A DNA stretch of 40,472 bases from an uncultured Spirochaetaceae bacterium (GTDB lineage: Bacteria; Spirochaetota; Spirochaetia; Sphaerochaetales; Sphaerochaetaceae), in NCBI GenBank assembly GCA_944389105.1, contig CALXLD010000014.1, positions 1-40,472 on the forward strand, read 5' to 3'. Under the pieces are notes generated by a model. It had not been told where the DNA came from. It worked only from the letters and a program-made list of their open reading frames with translations, and did no database searches. A program made the translations under genes and the position numbers. Below are positions 27,572-35,835 of the stretch, one piece after another (within the stretch, counting starts at the first letter, position 1; each line of letters begins with the position of its first letter).

Positions 27572-28745
27572 GGCTCTCAGGAGGACGCAGAAAGGAGTCG
27601 GGGAGGAGATAGAGAGGGCCCTGGAAAACGGGATGCTGCCTCAGTCGATCCTCTTCTCGGGCCCCCGGGGCTCTTCAAGATTGACCGGGGCTCTTGATCT
27701 TTCTTTTCATCTTACAGGAGAGGATGATAAAAGAGAGAGCCTGCGTTCCGCCCGCATTATGTATATTTCATCACGCAATATGCAGATGGAAGCAAATGCG
27801 GCAATTTCCCTTTTCATGCGCCAGAGAAACGCCAGAAGCCGGGATTTTCTCATTCAGACTATCAGGAAAGGACTTCTTCAGTACCATAGTTCCATAGCGC
27901 CCATCTATGATTCGAAGAAATCATCTGTGAAGCTGAAGGATGACGAAGGAAGAGGAGGAACTCTTTTTTCAAATGCAGATGCGCTTGATGCTCTTCTTAT
28001 CGAGTTCGAAACTGCAGATCCCGGTTCGGATCGTGCTTTTTCGATAGCCGATGATATCAGGAAGAGAACCCCTCAGGATTTCTTTACGCTTGGAAAGAAG
28101 ACACCTGGTGCGACTATTGATGAAATAAGGGGCATCCAGGACTGGCTTGAGGAAGGAATAGAGGAAAAGTGCGTGATAATCGAGAATCCTGAGGATTTCA
28201 CGGAGGGGGCAAAGAACAGCATGCTGAAGATGCTTGAGGAACCTCCGATGCATTCTCATCTGATTCTTCTTTCAGTGCATCCTTCCAGGATTCTTCCGAC
28301 CATTCTTTCCAGGGTACGGCACTTCCGCTTCCCGGAGCTTCCGGAAGCTGTGGTCTCTTCTTTCATCGGGGAGGTCTTCTCGATATATGGCAATTATCCT
28401 AGCTTCGATTCATTTTTCTTTGAGGAGGGAACTGACGAGGAGGAGAGGAGTGCAATGAAGGAGGCTGTCTCCATTTATTCAGGAGCTCTTCTTGATGGCA
28501 GGCTTCTTTCTCTTGATGAAGAGAACAGGATTTTCTCCGGTCTTGAGAAGATCTCCGGATATGAATATTTCCGTCTTGCTGTTGCCTCTGAAATCGAGAA
28601 GGCTCTGAAAGATGGAAAAGGCGGGAAAAGGGTCAGAGCAGCATGGAAGGCTCTCTCGGAAGCTGCTTTCAGAAGCGATACTTATAATATGAGCATGAGA
28701 TTTTCTCTTGATTCCGCTCTTAGGGAGGCTGCAATTGGCAAATAA
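27543..28745 (+). CDS. holB: DNA polymerase III delta' subunit-like protein
   Basis: The delta' subunit is part of the clamp loader that opens the sliding clamp. Clear signatures are 'KNSMLKMLEEPP' near residue 223 and 'ILPTILSRVRHFRFPEL', both hallmarks of delta'/gamma proteins. The P-loop region reads 'FSGPRGSSRLTGA' near residue 38, lacking the GKT, so it should not hydrolyse ATP, as is often the case for delta'. An extra segment of roughly 100 residues (about 65-180) has no recognised domain. It overlaps cvpA by 29 bp and the histidine kinase by 11 bp. Confidence 0.85.
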   Translation: MLSKEAQVLEALRRTQKGVGEEIERALENGMLPQSILFSGPRGSSRLTGALDLSFHLTGEDDKRESLRSARIMYISSRNMQMEANAAISLFMRQRNARSRDFLIQTIRKGLLQYHSSIAPIYDSKKSSVKLKDDEGRGGTLFSNADALDALLIEFETADPGSDRAFSIADDIRKRTPQDFFTLGKKTPGATIDEIRGIQDWLEEGIEEKCVIIENPEDFTEGAKNSMLKMLEEPPMHSHLILLSVHPSRILPTILSRVRHFRFPELPEAVVSSFIGEVFSIYGNYPSFDSFFFEEGTDEEERSAMKEAVSIYSGALLDGRLLSLDEENRIFSGLEKISGYEYFRLAVASEIEKALKDGKGGKRVRAAWKALSEAAFRSDTYNMSMRFSLDSALREAAIGK

Positions 28746-29928
28746 GCTTCTTTTGAAAGTCATTGATGATCTTTGTTCTCTTCCAGAAGGAGAGCTTAGA
28801 AAGCTTGTCCAGACACAGATGGATGAGGCAGATATGATGGAAGGTGTTATTGATTCTCTTCCTGAAGGACATATTGTTTTTTCCCCCGAAAACAGGATTG
28901 TTTTCATAAATAATGCAGCATTCCATCTGCTTCCTTCCGACAGAAGGAAGAGGCTCAGAGCGGGGCTTACTGCGGAAGAGATGATGATAGACCAGGATAT
29001 CAAGAAATTCCTTCTGAGGGTCTTCTCGGGAGATGAGAAGCCAGAACCGCAGGATTTTGTTTTTTCCCAAGGAGATGAGATCAGGACAGAAAGGGTATCT
29101 TTTTCATTTCTCTTCCTTCCGCAGGGCAGGTATGCAGATGTCGTTATAAGGGATATTACAGATGAGATACTTAAGGAGACAAGGCTCCGCCGTACTGAAT
29201 CCCTTGCTTCAATGACCACGATGGCGGCAGGAATCGCACATGAAATAAAGAATCCTCTTGCTGCAATGAAGATCCACCTGCATCTGATGAGAAAGACCCT
29301 TAAGACAAAGGGAGCAATAGACAGTGAGGGGGCAGAGCGTTATCTTTCAGTTCTGGATGAGGAGATTGATCATCTGAATAAAATCGCTGTTGATTTCCTA
29401 TTTGCAGTCCGTCCGATGAATATAGAGCTCCGTCTCGGTTCTATTGAGTCCGTTATTTCGGATCTTGTTACATTCCTTACCCCTGAGGCGGAGGAGAAGA
29501 ACATCGATGTCATATGCAATGTAGAGAAATTCCTTCCGAGAATCGAAATAGATACAAGATATCTTAGGCAGAGCCTGCTGAATATAGTCGAGAATGCTTT
29601 TGCAGCTATGCCTGGCGGAGGCAAGCTTACTATTTCTGCGAAGCTTGACGGAAACTTTGAGACGATAAGAATCGAAGATACAGGTACCGGAATAGATGAT
29701 GAGCATCTGTCAAAGATATTTGAGCCTTATTTCACTACAAAGGCTTCTGGAACGGGGCTTGGCCTTACTGTTGTCTATAAGGTAATAAAGGAGCATCGCG
29801 GCGATATCTTTGTATCTTCAGAGCTTGGTAAAGGTACTGTTTTTACGATCAAGCTTCCTGTTCCGTCTTCGGAGAGGAAAGCACTGAGGGATAAGGAGGA
29901 TACAGATGGCATCTCTGCTGATTGCTGA
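28735..29928 (+). CDS. Soluble NtrB-type sensor histidine kinase
   Basis: The 397-residue protein has no membrane segment, a PAS-like N-terminal part ('VIDSLPEGHIVFSPENRIVFINNAA', split here as family-typical PAS start), a HisKA dimerisation helix 'AAGIAHEIKNPLAAMK' with the phospho-accepting His near residue 169, and an HATPase domain with N box 'QSLLNIVENAFAAM', 'DTGTGID' and 'GTGLGLTVVYKV'. It senses a cytoplasmic signal of unknown identity. The start is a TTG at 28735 with AGGGAGG 6 nt before it, overlapping holB by 11 bp; the TTG at 28708 is less likely. It overlaps the response regulator gene by 23 bp, so the two are surely partners. Confidence 0.9.
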   Translation: MANKLLLKVIDDLCSLPEGELRKLVQTQMDEADMMEGVIDSLPEGHIVFSPENRIVFINNAAFHLLPSDRRKRLRAGLTAEEMMIDQDIKKFLLRVFSGDEKPEPQDFVFSQGDEIRTERVSFSFLFLPQGRYADVVIRDITDEILKETRLRRTESLASMTTMAAGIAHEIKNPLAAMKIHLHLMRKTLKTKGAIDSEGAERYLSVLDEEIDHLNKIAVDFLFAVRPMNIELRLGSIESVISDLVTFLTPEAEEKNIDVICNVEKFLPRIEIDTRYLRQSLLNIVENAFAAMPGGGKLTISAKLDGNFETIRIEDTGTGIDDEHLSKIFEPYFTTKASGTGLGLTVVYKVIKEHRGDIFVSSELGKGTVFTIKLPVPSSERKALRDKEDTDGISADC

Positions 29929-31267
29929 TGACGAAAAGAATATTCTCTCAGGATTGCAGCTTGCGTTCGAGGACGAGGGATATGAAGTTCTTACTGCTCC
30001 AAACGGAAAAGAAGCCTGGGATAAGCTGCAGAAGAACATAGTTGATCTTGTGATAACAGATCTCAGAATGCCCGAGATGGATGGGTATGAGCTTCTGAAG
30101 CGGATCTCCTCTGCGTATCCTACGCTTCCTGTAATAGTTCTTACCGGTCATGGAACGATTGAGACAGCTGTTGAGACTATGCGCGACGGGGCTGTTGATT
30201 TCTTCACTAAACCAGTGGATATAGATAAGCTGTCGCTGGTCGTTAAGAAGAGTATCAAGGCTTCCGAGCTGCAGGAGCAGAACAGAAAGCTTTCCGAAGA
30301 GCTGAAGAGGCTGAGAAAGGAAAAAGGGTATTCAAGGATAATAGGCCGCTCCCAGCGTGTTACCGAGATGATGAGGCTTGTAGAGCAGGTTGCCGATACA
30401 AGAGCTACAGTGCTGATCACAGGTGAATCAGGGACGGGCAAGGAGCTTGTTTCCGATGCTCTTGTTGCTCTTTCCTCCCGTGCTGACAAGCCTTTTGTAA
30501 AAGTCCATGCGGCGGCGCTTTCCTCGACTCTGCTGGAAGATGAGCTTTTCGGACATGAAAAAGGTGCGTTTACAGGAGCTGTTTCGCTGAAGAAGGGTAG
30601 GTTTGAGCTTGCCGATGGAGGTACGTTGTTCCTGGATGAAATCGGGGAAATCGATTCACAGACACAGGTGAAGCTTCTCCGTGTGCTTCAGGAAAGGGAA
30701 TTCGAAAGAGTTGGCGGCGAGAAGCCTATTTCCGTGGACGTCAGGGTGATCTGCGCGACAAACAGGAATCTTGAAAAGGAAGTCAGGGAAGGAAGATTCC
30801 GTGAGGATCTTTTTTTCCGTCTTAACGTCGTGAGGATTGAAGTCCCGCCTCTGAGGGAACGCAAGGAAGATATAGATCTTCTTGCTGCTTCATTTCTTGA
30901 GACATTCAATACAGAAGATAAGAGGAAGATCCTTGGATTTACACCTGCAGCAAAGAAAGCGCTGCTCTCTTATTCATGGCCAGGAAATATCAGAGAGCTT
31001 AAAAATGCAGTTGAATCAGCTGTTGTCCTCTGCCGCGGGGATTATATCGATAAAGATGACCTTCCTTTGCACATAAGGGAATCTGCAGGAGGGGCAAAGG
31101 TCACTTTTGAGCTTCCTGTCACTCTTGATGAGGCGGAAAAACGCCTTATCCTTGAGACAATATCCTTTGCCAGGGGAAATAAGACAAAAGCTGCAGAGCT
31201 TCTCGGAATAGGCAGAAAGACCATAACAAGGCGCATGCAGGAACTGAGCATAGAGGGAGGGGAATAA
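29906..31267 (+). CDS. NtrC-family sigma54-dependent response regulator
   Basis: The 453-residue protein has three domains: a receiver with 'ADDEKN' and phospho-acceptor Asp52 ('ITDLRMPEMDGYE'), a sigma54-interaction AAA+ domain with Walker A 'GESGTGKE' near residue 172, the sigma54-contact motif GAFTGA near 220, Walker B 'GGTLFLDEIGE' and 'LRERKEDIDLLA', and a Fis-type helix-turn-helix ('NKTKAAELLGIGRKTITRRM', about 425-444). It activates RNA polymerase-sigma54 after phosphorylation by the kinase encoded immediately before. The sigma54 promoter and dyads at 34174-34362 are the obvious targets in the window. The stop codon overlaps the helicase start (TAATGG). Confidence 0.95.
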   Translation: MASLLIADDEKNILSGLQLAFEDEGYEVLTAPNGKEAWDKLQKNIVDLVITDLRMPEMDGYELLKRISSAYPTLPVIVLTGHGTIETAVETMRDGAVDFFTKPVDIDKLSLVVKKSIKASELQEQNRKLSEELKRLRKEKGYSRIIGRSQRVTEMMRLVEQVADTRATVLITGESGTGKELVSDALVALSSRADKPFVKVHAAALSSTLLEDELFGHEKGAFTGAVSLKKGRFELADGGTLFLDEIGEIDSQTQVKLLRVLQEREFERVGGEKPISVDVRVICATNRNLEKEVREGRFREDLFFRLNVVRIEVPPLRERKEDIDLLAASFLETFNTEDKRKILGFTPAAKKALLSYSWPGNIRELKNAVESAVVLCRGDYIDKDDLPLHIRESAGGAKVTFELPVTLDEAEKRLILETISFARGNKTKAAELLGIGRKTITRRMQELSIEGGE

Positions 31268-33333
31268 TGGATGCTGAATCCATATTCTCCCCTGGAGGTG
31301 AGCTGGAGAAAGTCCTTAAGACCTATTCCTTCCGTGAAGGACAGCTTGAAATGGCCGAGCTTATTGAGAAAGCCATCGAGGATCATGCCCATGCTATTGT
31401 CGAAGCAGGCACGGGGACAGGGAAGAGCTTTGCATATCTTGTTCCTGCTATGCTTTCTGTGATGGAGAACCGGTCAAGGCGTTTTGTGATTGCGACAAGC
31501 ACCATAACTCTCCAGAAGCAGCTTTACGATAAGGATATTCCTCTTGTCATGAAAGCTCTCGGAATGTCGGAGGAAACTGCCATCGTCTATGGCAGGAGCA
31601 ATTATCTATGCCTCAGGAGATTCAATGAAGCACGCAACGAGAAAAGCACAGCTGGTGTTAAGCGTTCAGAGGCGGAGCTCAGGTTTGAGAAATGGGTAAC
31701 TGCTACAGATACAGGAGTCATACAGGATATACCTCAGTCAGTAGATGCCTCTCTCTTCCTTTCATACGCTTGTGATGATAAGGATTGCCTTGGGTATAGA
31801 TGTCCTTTTGCAAATGAGTGCTTCTACTACAGCGCAAGACGTCAGGCCCAGAAAGCCAGGATTATAGTAACCAATCATCATCTGCTGCTCCTTGATGCTA
31901 AAAACAGGGCAGAATGCAGTCTCGACTGGGAAGAGGATGCTGTCCTTCCGGGGTATTCGGTTGTCGTGATGGATGAAGCCCATCATATTGAAAGTGAGGC
32001 AACGGAAGTTCTTTCCCGGGTTTATTCATCTTCCAGGGCAAACCGTATCCTTGATTATCTGACAAGGAAGGAAAAGCGCTTTGGTTCTGCATCGATTATT
32101 GATTTTCTTTCTCCTGAGGAGAAGGAAAGAGGGAGTGGACAGCGCCTGAAGAATGAGATAGCCCATCTGAGGACGATGCTTGATCAGTTTGATTCAGTCC
32201 TTTCTTCCATCCTTCATTCATTTCCGGACAAGGAAGTTCTCTTCACCTCGCAGTTCTACGCTGCGTATGGAGAGAGTATAAAGAGCGGAGAAGGAGCAGC
32301 AGCAGAACTCAGGAGGATTGGCAATGCAGTTTCCTCTGCGTATGTTGAGAACCCGAGTGAATCAAACGAGCTTTATGTTGACCTCATAAAGCGTTACGGG
32401 GCATCCCTTTCAATCCTTTCAGATATCCTTCTGGACTGGATACGTTTTTCTTCATGGGATGATGAGATACCCTATTCAGAAGAGGATTATGACGGAAAAC
32501 CGGAGATACACCTTGCTCCGATGAATACCGGAAGGGTGCTTTCCAATGTCCTTGTGTCCCATCTTGATTCCATGATTTATTCTTCTGCGACACTCAGCGT
32601 GAATGGCAGCTTTGAGTATTTCGAGAAACGTTCCGGGCTTTGGGAAGAAAAGGAACGGGTCCGGACGGGAATCTTTCCGTCACCGTTTGAATATGGAAAG
32701 AACCTGATGCTCCTGCTTCCTCAGGATGGAAATGCTTTTTCAAATGAGAATAGCATCGGCTACACTGAATATGTTGCCCAGGCTGTTGATAAAGCCATAG
32801 AGGCTTCTGGCGGAGGTGCGCTTGTCCTCTTTACATCAAAGCGGATGATGAAGGATGTCTATATAAAGCTGCAGGACAGGATAGGGAACCTTCTTGTTCA
32901 GAATGAAAGGACTCCCCGTTCCAGATTGCTTGATTCATTCAGAAAGAATAAGGATAGCTCGCTTTTTGCCGTATCATCGTTCTGGGAAGGTGTAGATGCC
33001 CCTGGCGATACTCTCCGCCTTGTTATAATCGTGAAGCTTCCTTTCACAGTTCCTTCAACTCCCATCGTAAAAGCACGTTCTGAAGCTATGGAGAGGTCTG
33101 GCTCATCATCATTCATGGAGATGACCGTACCTGAGGCAATCCTCCGTCTGAAGCAGGGAATAGGAAGACTGATAAGAACCGAAACAGATAAGGGAGTTGT
33201 CCTGATCCTTGATAGCAGGATACTCAGGAAAGGCTATGGAAGGATGATGATATCTTCTCTTCCCGAGTGCTACATCCCGGAGGATGCAATGCTGAGGAAT
33301 ATAGGGGAGAAGATAGAGCGTTTCCTGTATTGA
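31267..33333 (+). CDS. DinG/XPD-type ATP-dependent helicase
   Basis: The 688-residue superfamily 2 helicase has the Q-like 'YSFREGQLEMAELIEKA', Walker A 'EAGTGTGKS' near residue 46, four cysteines in a DinG/XPD iron-sulfur pattern ('NYLCLRR' near 116, then 'CLGYRCPFANEC' near 175-190), DEAH box 'VVMDEAHHIE' near 234, and 'GIGRLIRTETDKGVV' (motif VI) near 628. DinG unwinds DNA with 5'-3' polarity and removes R-loops and other structures. The operon cvpA-holB-kinase-regulator-helicase has no gap larger than a few bases. Confidence 0.93.
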   Translation: MDAESIFSPGGELEKVLKTYSFREGQLEMAELIEKAIEDHAHAIVEAGTGTGKSFAYLVPAMLSVMENRSRRFVIATSTITLQKQLYDKDIPLVMKALGMSEETAIVYGRSNYLCLRRFNEARNEKSTAGVKRSEAELRFEKWVTATDTGVIQDIPQSVDASLFLSYACDDKDCLGYRCPFANECFYYSARRQAQKARIIVTNHHLLLLDAKNRAECSLDWEEDAVLPGYSVVVMDEAHHIESEATEVLSRVYSSSRANRILDYLTRKEKRFGSASIIDFLSPEEKERGSGQRLKNEIAHLRTMLDQFDSVLSSILHSFPDKEVLFTSQFYAAYGESIKSGEGAAAELRRIGNAVSSAYVENPSESNELYVDLIKRYGASLSILSDILLDWIRFSSWDDEIPYSEEDYDGKPEIHLAPMNTGRVLSNVLVSHLDSMIYSSATLSVNGSFEYFEKRSGLWEEKERVRTGIFPSPFEYGKNLMLLLPQDGNAFSNENSIGYTEYVAQAVDKAIEASGGGALVLFTSKRMMKDVYIKLQDRIGNLLVQNERTPRSRLLDSFRKNKDSSLFAVSSFWEGVDAPGDTLRLVIIVKLPFTVPSTPIVKARSEAMERSGSSSFMEMTVPEAILRLKQGIGRLIRTETDKGVVLILDSRILRKGYGRMMISSLPECYIPEDAMLRNIGEKIERFLY

Positions 33334-33354
33334 TTTGATGCTTCAGTTTCCTCT

Positions 33355-33383
33355 GAAAAAAACAGAGCGGTTTTTCCGCTCTG
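33355..33383 (-). terminator. Intrinsic terminator of groES
   Basis: On the minus strand CAGAGCGG, an AAAAA loop and CCGCTCTG are followed by seven T. It lies 30 nt after the groES stop. The same hairpin on + lacks a T run, so it is not the helicase terminator. Confidence 0.85.
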
Positions 33384-33412
33384 CTCAATATTTCCTTGGA
33401 TTTACCGGGAGA

Positions 33413-33676
33413 TTACTCGATAACTGCAAGGATATCTGCATAGTTAAGGATAAGATAATCCTCTCCATTGTCTTTGATAGCTGTGCCAGCATATTTGTCG
33501 TGGATGATTTCCTGTCCAGCCTTTACCTTGATAGTCTCATCATCGCCAACAGCAACAACTGTAGCAATCTGTGTTTTCTCCTGTGCTGTCTGTGGAATGA
33601 AGATACCGGAAGCAGTTTTCTCCTCGACTTCCTTTGCCTTTACAAGAACTCTGTCACCAAGCGGAATGATTTTCAT
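33413..33676 (-). CDS. groES: Co-chaperonin GroES
   Basis: GroES caps the GroEL chaperonin. The 87-residue protein has 'PLGDRVLVK', the mobile loop segment 'EEKTASGIFIPQTA' and the C-terminal 'YLILNYADILAVIE' expected for the family. The start ATG at 33676 has AGAGGTGAT upstream. groEL is not adjacent in this window and there is no CIRCE element in front, so heat-shock control by HrcA is not indicated here. Confidence 0.97.
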   Translation of the reverse strand: MKIIPLGDRVLVKAKEVEEKTASGIFIPQTAQEKTQIATVVAVGDDETIKVKAGQEIIHDKYAGTAIKDNGEDYLILNYADILAVIE

Positions 33677-33835
33677 GTTATCACCTCTAATCATTAGTAA
33701 GCCTTAAAGGGCCAATAAGGAATATACAAATGGAAAACGCTCACGGCAAGAGGGTAAGGGAATCTATCTTTTTCTTTTGTTTTCCCTCTTCACTTTTTCT
33801 ACATATTTATTATCTTCTGTGTGCAGGTAAAGAAT

Positions 33836-34213
33836 ATGGAAAACACGATGAGCATCATTCTTTATAAAGAAGGAAACAGAAAAGCAAGGCTTCTTTCATA
33901 TGCAGATGCCTTTGAAGATTATGTGGATGCTTTCCTTCCAAGGATAAAGAACGCTGAATACACAGTCGAGTTTGTTTCTTTCTATCGCTATCAGCTTGCA
34001 CAGTATCTTAAAGCAAAGCCGGTTTTCACAATGTCGCTTCCTGAAGGTGATATGATTTCGGATCTGATAAAAGATGCCTATGATGATTTCCTTTCTGCTA
34101 TGGAGGCATCTCCATTTAATATCACAGGAGAGGGGAGATCGAATCTCCTGGAATCCGTAAAAATATGCTTTCCGTGGCAAAATGACCCAGACTCGCTTAC
34201 CGATGCCCTTTGA
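33836..34213 (+). CDS. Hypothetical protein, 125 residues
   Basis: No family is recognised. The sequence is mostly alpha-helical with acidic residues, has no membrane segment or signal peptide, and contains 'YADAFEDYVDAFLPRIKNAEY' and 'SFYRYQLAQYLKAK'. ATG 33836 is preferred to the GTG at 33821; a weak AGGTAAAG lies between. Its last bases contain the first of the three dyads that precede the sigma gene, and the second begins right after its stop codon. It may be unrelated to the sigma gene, or its expression may be affected by regulator binding. Confidence 0.6.
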   Translation: MENTMSIILYKEGNRKARLLSYADAFEDYVDAFLPRIKNAEYTVEFVSFYRYQLAQYLKAKPVFTMSLPEGDMISDLIKDAYDDFLSAMEASPFNITGEGRSNLLESVKICFPWQNDPDSLTDAL

Positions 34214-34268
34214 GGGTCATTTTGTCCCATTGTCCGGCTGAATTAAGGTCATAGGGTCATTTTGACCC
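34174..34268. promoter_or_regulatory. Three 15-bp dyads at 40-bp pitch (candidate enhancer)
   Basis: Sites at 34174-34188 (GTGGCA-N3-TGACCC), 34214-34228 (GGGTCA-N3-TGTCCC) and 34254-34268 (GGGTCA-N3-TGACCC, a perfect dyad) start exactly 40 bp apart. Their centres are about -192, -152 and -112 relative to the predicted sigma54 start near 34373. This is the usual layout of upstream activator sites of NtrC-family proteins. The binding protein is inferred to be the regulator at 29906. Confidence 0.6.
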
Positions 34269-34346
34269 GTTCTGATGATTTTCTATACATATTCTCCATA
34301 TTATTAATTACTTATATTATAATAAATTAAATTAAAATTATTAAAT

Positions 34347-34362
34347 TGGCACGCATCCTGCA
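34347..34362 (+). promoter_or_regulatory. Sigma54 (-24/-12) promoter of the sigma factor gene
   Basis: TGGCACGCATCCTGCA matches the sigma54 consensus TGGCACG-N4-TTGCW with the invariant GG and GC exactly 10 nt apart; the only -12 mismatch is C for the first T. The start site would be near 34373, leaving a 26-nt leader with AAGGAGG at 34387-34393. Confidence 0.75.
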
Positions 34363-34398
34363 ATAAGTTTGGTGTAATCCAGATTTAAGGAGGATGAC

Positions 34399-35271
34399 AT
34401 GGAAGATATGATTAGAACAGAGATGGTGGACAGCGACAATGAAGTCCTTTCTATCTATCTTAAGGAAATAAACAGAATCCCGCTTATCTCCCACGAGGAG
34501 GAGTATGAACTTGCTGTCAAGGCAAAGAATGGCGACAAGGCGGCTAGGGAAAAGCTTCTTCGTGCTAACCTCCGTTTTGTTGTTTCAGTTGCAAAGAAAT
34601 TCCGCGGACAGGGCCTGCCTCTCTCTGATCTGATCAATGAGGGAAACATCGGCCTGATAACCGCTCTTGATAAATTCGAGCCGGAGAAAGGCTATCATTT
34701 CATATCATATGCAGTATGGTGGATCAGACAGGCAATCATGAAGGCTATTTCTGAAAAGGGCAGGACAGTACGTCTTCCTCTCAACAGATCGAATGAGCTG
34801 ATGCAGATCCAGAAAGCGCAGAAAGCCATCATGCATGACAAGGAGACTTCGGATCCTTCCGTAGAGGATATTGCTGCAGTGACAGGACTTGATTCCAAGC
34901 TGATCAATGATCTGCTTTCAATCTCGGGAGAGATTGTATCGTTTGACAGTCCTGTCAGGAAAGGAGAGGAAAGTGACTCGACTTTCGGTGATTTCATCGA
35001 GGATGAGGCAACAGGTCCTGAAGAAGAGGTCATTGACAGCTCGATGAAGAGTGCAGTCAGATCATTGCTTGCGGTTCTTTCTGATAAGGAGAGGAATATC
35101 ATAGAGATGCGTTTCGGCCTCAACAACGAAAAGCCTATGTCCCTCAAGGAAATCGGAGAGGTTTATGGCCTGACAAAGGAGAGAATCAGGCAGATTGAGA
35201 AGCGTGCTCTTGAGAAGCTCAGGACAGCTTCGATGGAAAAAGATCTCTGCGTATACAGCAAAGCCTGCTGA
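34399..35271 (+). CDS. Sigma70-family alternative sigma factor (RpoS-like, group 2)
   Basis: The 290-residue protein lacks region 1.1 and has region 1.2 ('VLSIYLKEINRIPLISHEEE'), the region 2 core 'LRANLRFVVSVAKKFRGQG', 'DLINEGNIGLITALDKFEP' and 'YHFISYAVWWIRQAI', region 3 and region 4 with 'RFGLNNEKPMSLKEIGEVYG' and 'ERIRQIEKRALEKLR' helix-turn-helix. It is far shorter than a housekeeping RpoD and fits a non-essential RpoS-like factor; assignment to RpoS rather than another group-2 sigma cannot be settled here. The -24/-12 promoter and upstream dyads make sigma54 control likely, as for Borrelia rpoS. It ends before a strong terminator. Confidence 0.9.
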   Translation: MEDMIRTEMVDSDNEVLSIYLKEINRIPLISHEEEYELAVKAKNGDKAAREKLLRANLRFVVSVAKKFRGQGLPLSDLINEGNIGLITALDKFEPEKGYHFISYAVWWIRQAIMKAISEKGRTVRLPLNRSNELMQIQKAQKAIMHDKETSDPSVEDIAAVTGLDSKLINDLLSISGEIVSFDSPVRKGEESDSTFGDFIEDEATGPEEEVIDSSMKSAVRSLLAVLSDKERNIIEMRFGLNNEKPMSLKEIGEVYGLTKERIRQIEKRALEKLRTASMEKDLCVYSKAC

Positions 35272-35281
35272 TTCCCCTCTT

Positions 35282-35334
35282 AAATACACCCTCCTCAATA
35301 GATGATGAATCTGAGAGGAGGGTATTTCTTTTTC
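35282..35334 (+). terminator. Intrinsic terminator of the sigma factor gene
   Basis: CCCTCCTC and GAGGAGGG form an 8-bp stem extended by AAATA/TATTT, with an 18-nt loop and a CTTTTT tail. It starts 11 nt after the stop codon. Confidence 0.8.
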
Positions 35335-35409
35335 CCAATATCTTAAGGATCTGAGAAGCATTTATGCCGCAATGCCTGCCTTTGGCTGAAAGATGATCCC
35401 CCGCCTTTC

Positions 35410-35781
35410 TTATTTGTGCTTCTTTATATGTTCTTTCAGGGCTTCGAATGTCCTGTCCGATATCACATGCTCAATCCTGCAGGCATCATCCTGGGCTATA
35501 TCCTCCGGTACTCCCAGATATTCAAGACATTTTGTAAGCACAAGATGGCGTTCATAGATCTTCTCAGCAACCTCTTTTCCTTTGTCGAGAAGCGAGATGC
35601 TCCCAGTGTCGGGGTTTATTGATATGAAGCCATTTTCGCGCAGTGTCTTCATTGCACGGCTTATCGAAGGTTTAGAGAAGCCCATTGCCTGTGCGACATC
35701 TACCGATCTGACTATATCGTGATTCAGAGAGAGCCTAAGAATCGTCTCTAAGTACATTTCTCCGGATTCATGCATATTCAT
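35410..35781 (-). CDS. DtxR/MntR-family metal-dependent repressor
   Basis: The 123-residue protein has the DtxR N-terminal winged helix ('GEMYLETILRL', 'VDVAQAMGFSKPSISRAMKT', 'ENGFISI') and the dimerisation/metal-binding segment ('IYERHLVLTKCLEYLGV', 'DACRIEHVISD', 'FEALKEH') with the His, Glu and Cys residues that bind metal in the family. The C-terminal SH3-like domain is absent, as in MntR-type proteins. It diverges from feoA over a region full of dyads, so it is probably the iron-responsive repressor of the feo operon. A TATAAT box at the right distance is seen on its own strand. Confidence 0.9.
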   Translation of the reverse strand: MNMHESGEMYLETILRLSLNHDIVRSVDVAQAMGFSKPSISRAMKTLRENGFISINPDTGSISLLDKGKEVAEKIYERHLVLTKCLEYLGVPEDIAQDDACRIEHVISDRTFEALKEHIKKHK

Positions 35782-35835
35782 AGCTCTCTATTATATCTTA
35801 TCCATTAACTTAATTGAATAGAAAAATAATAAGCA

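Noticed and set aside
33677..33835. Search for a CIRCE heat-shock operator in front of groES.
   Set aside because: No TTAGCACTC-N9-GAGTGCTAA or near match is present.
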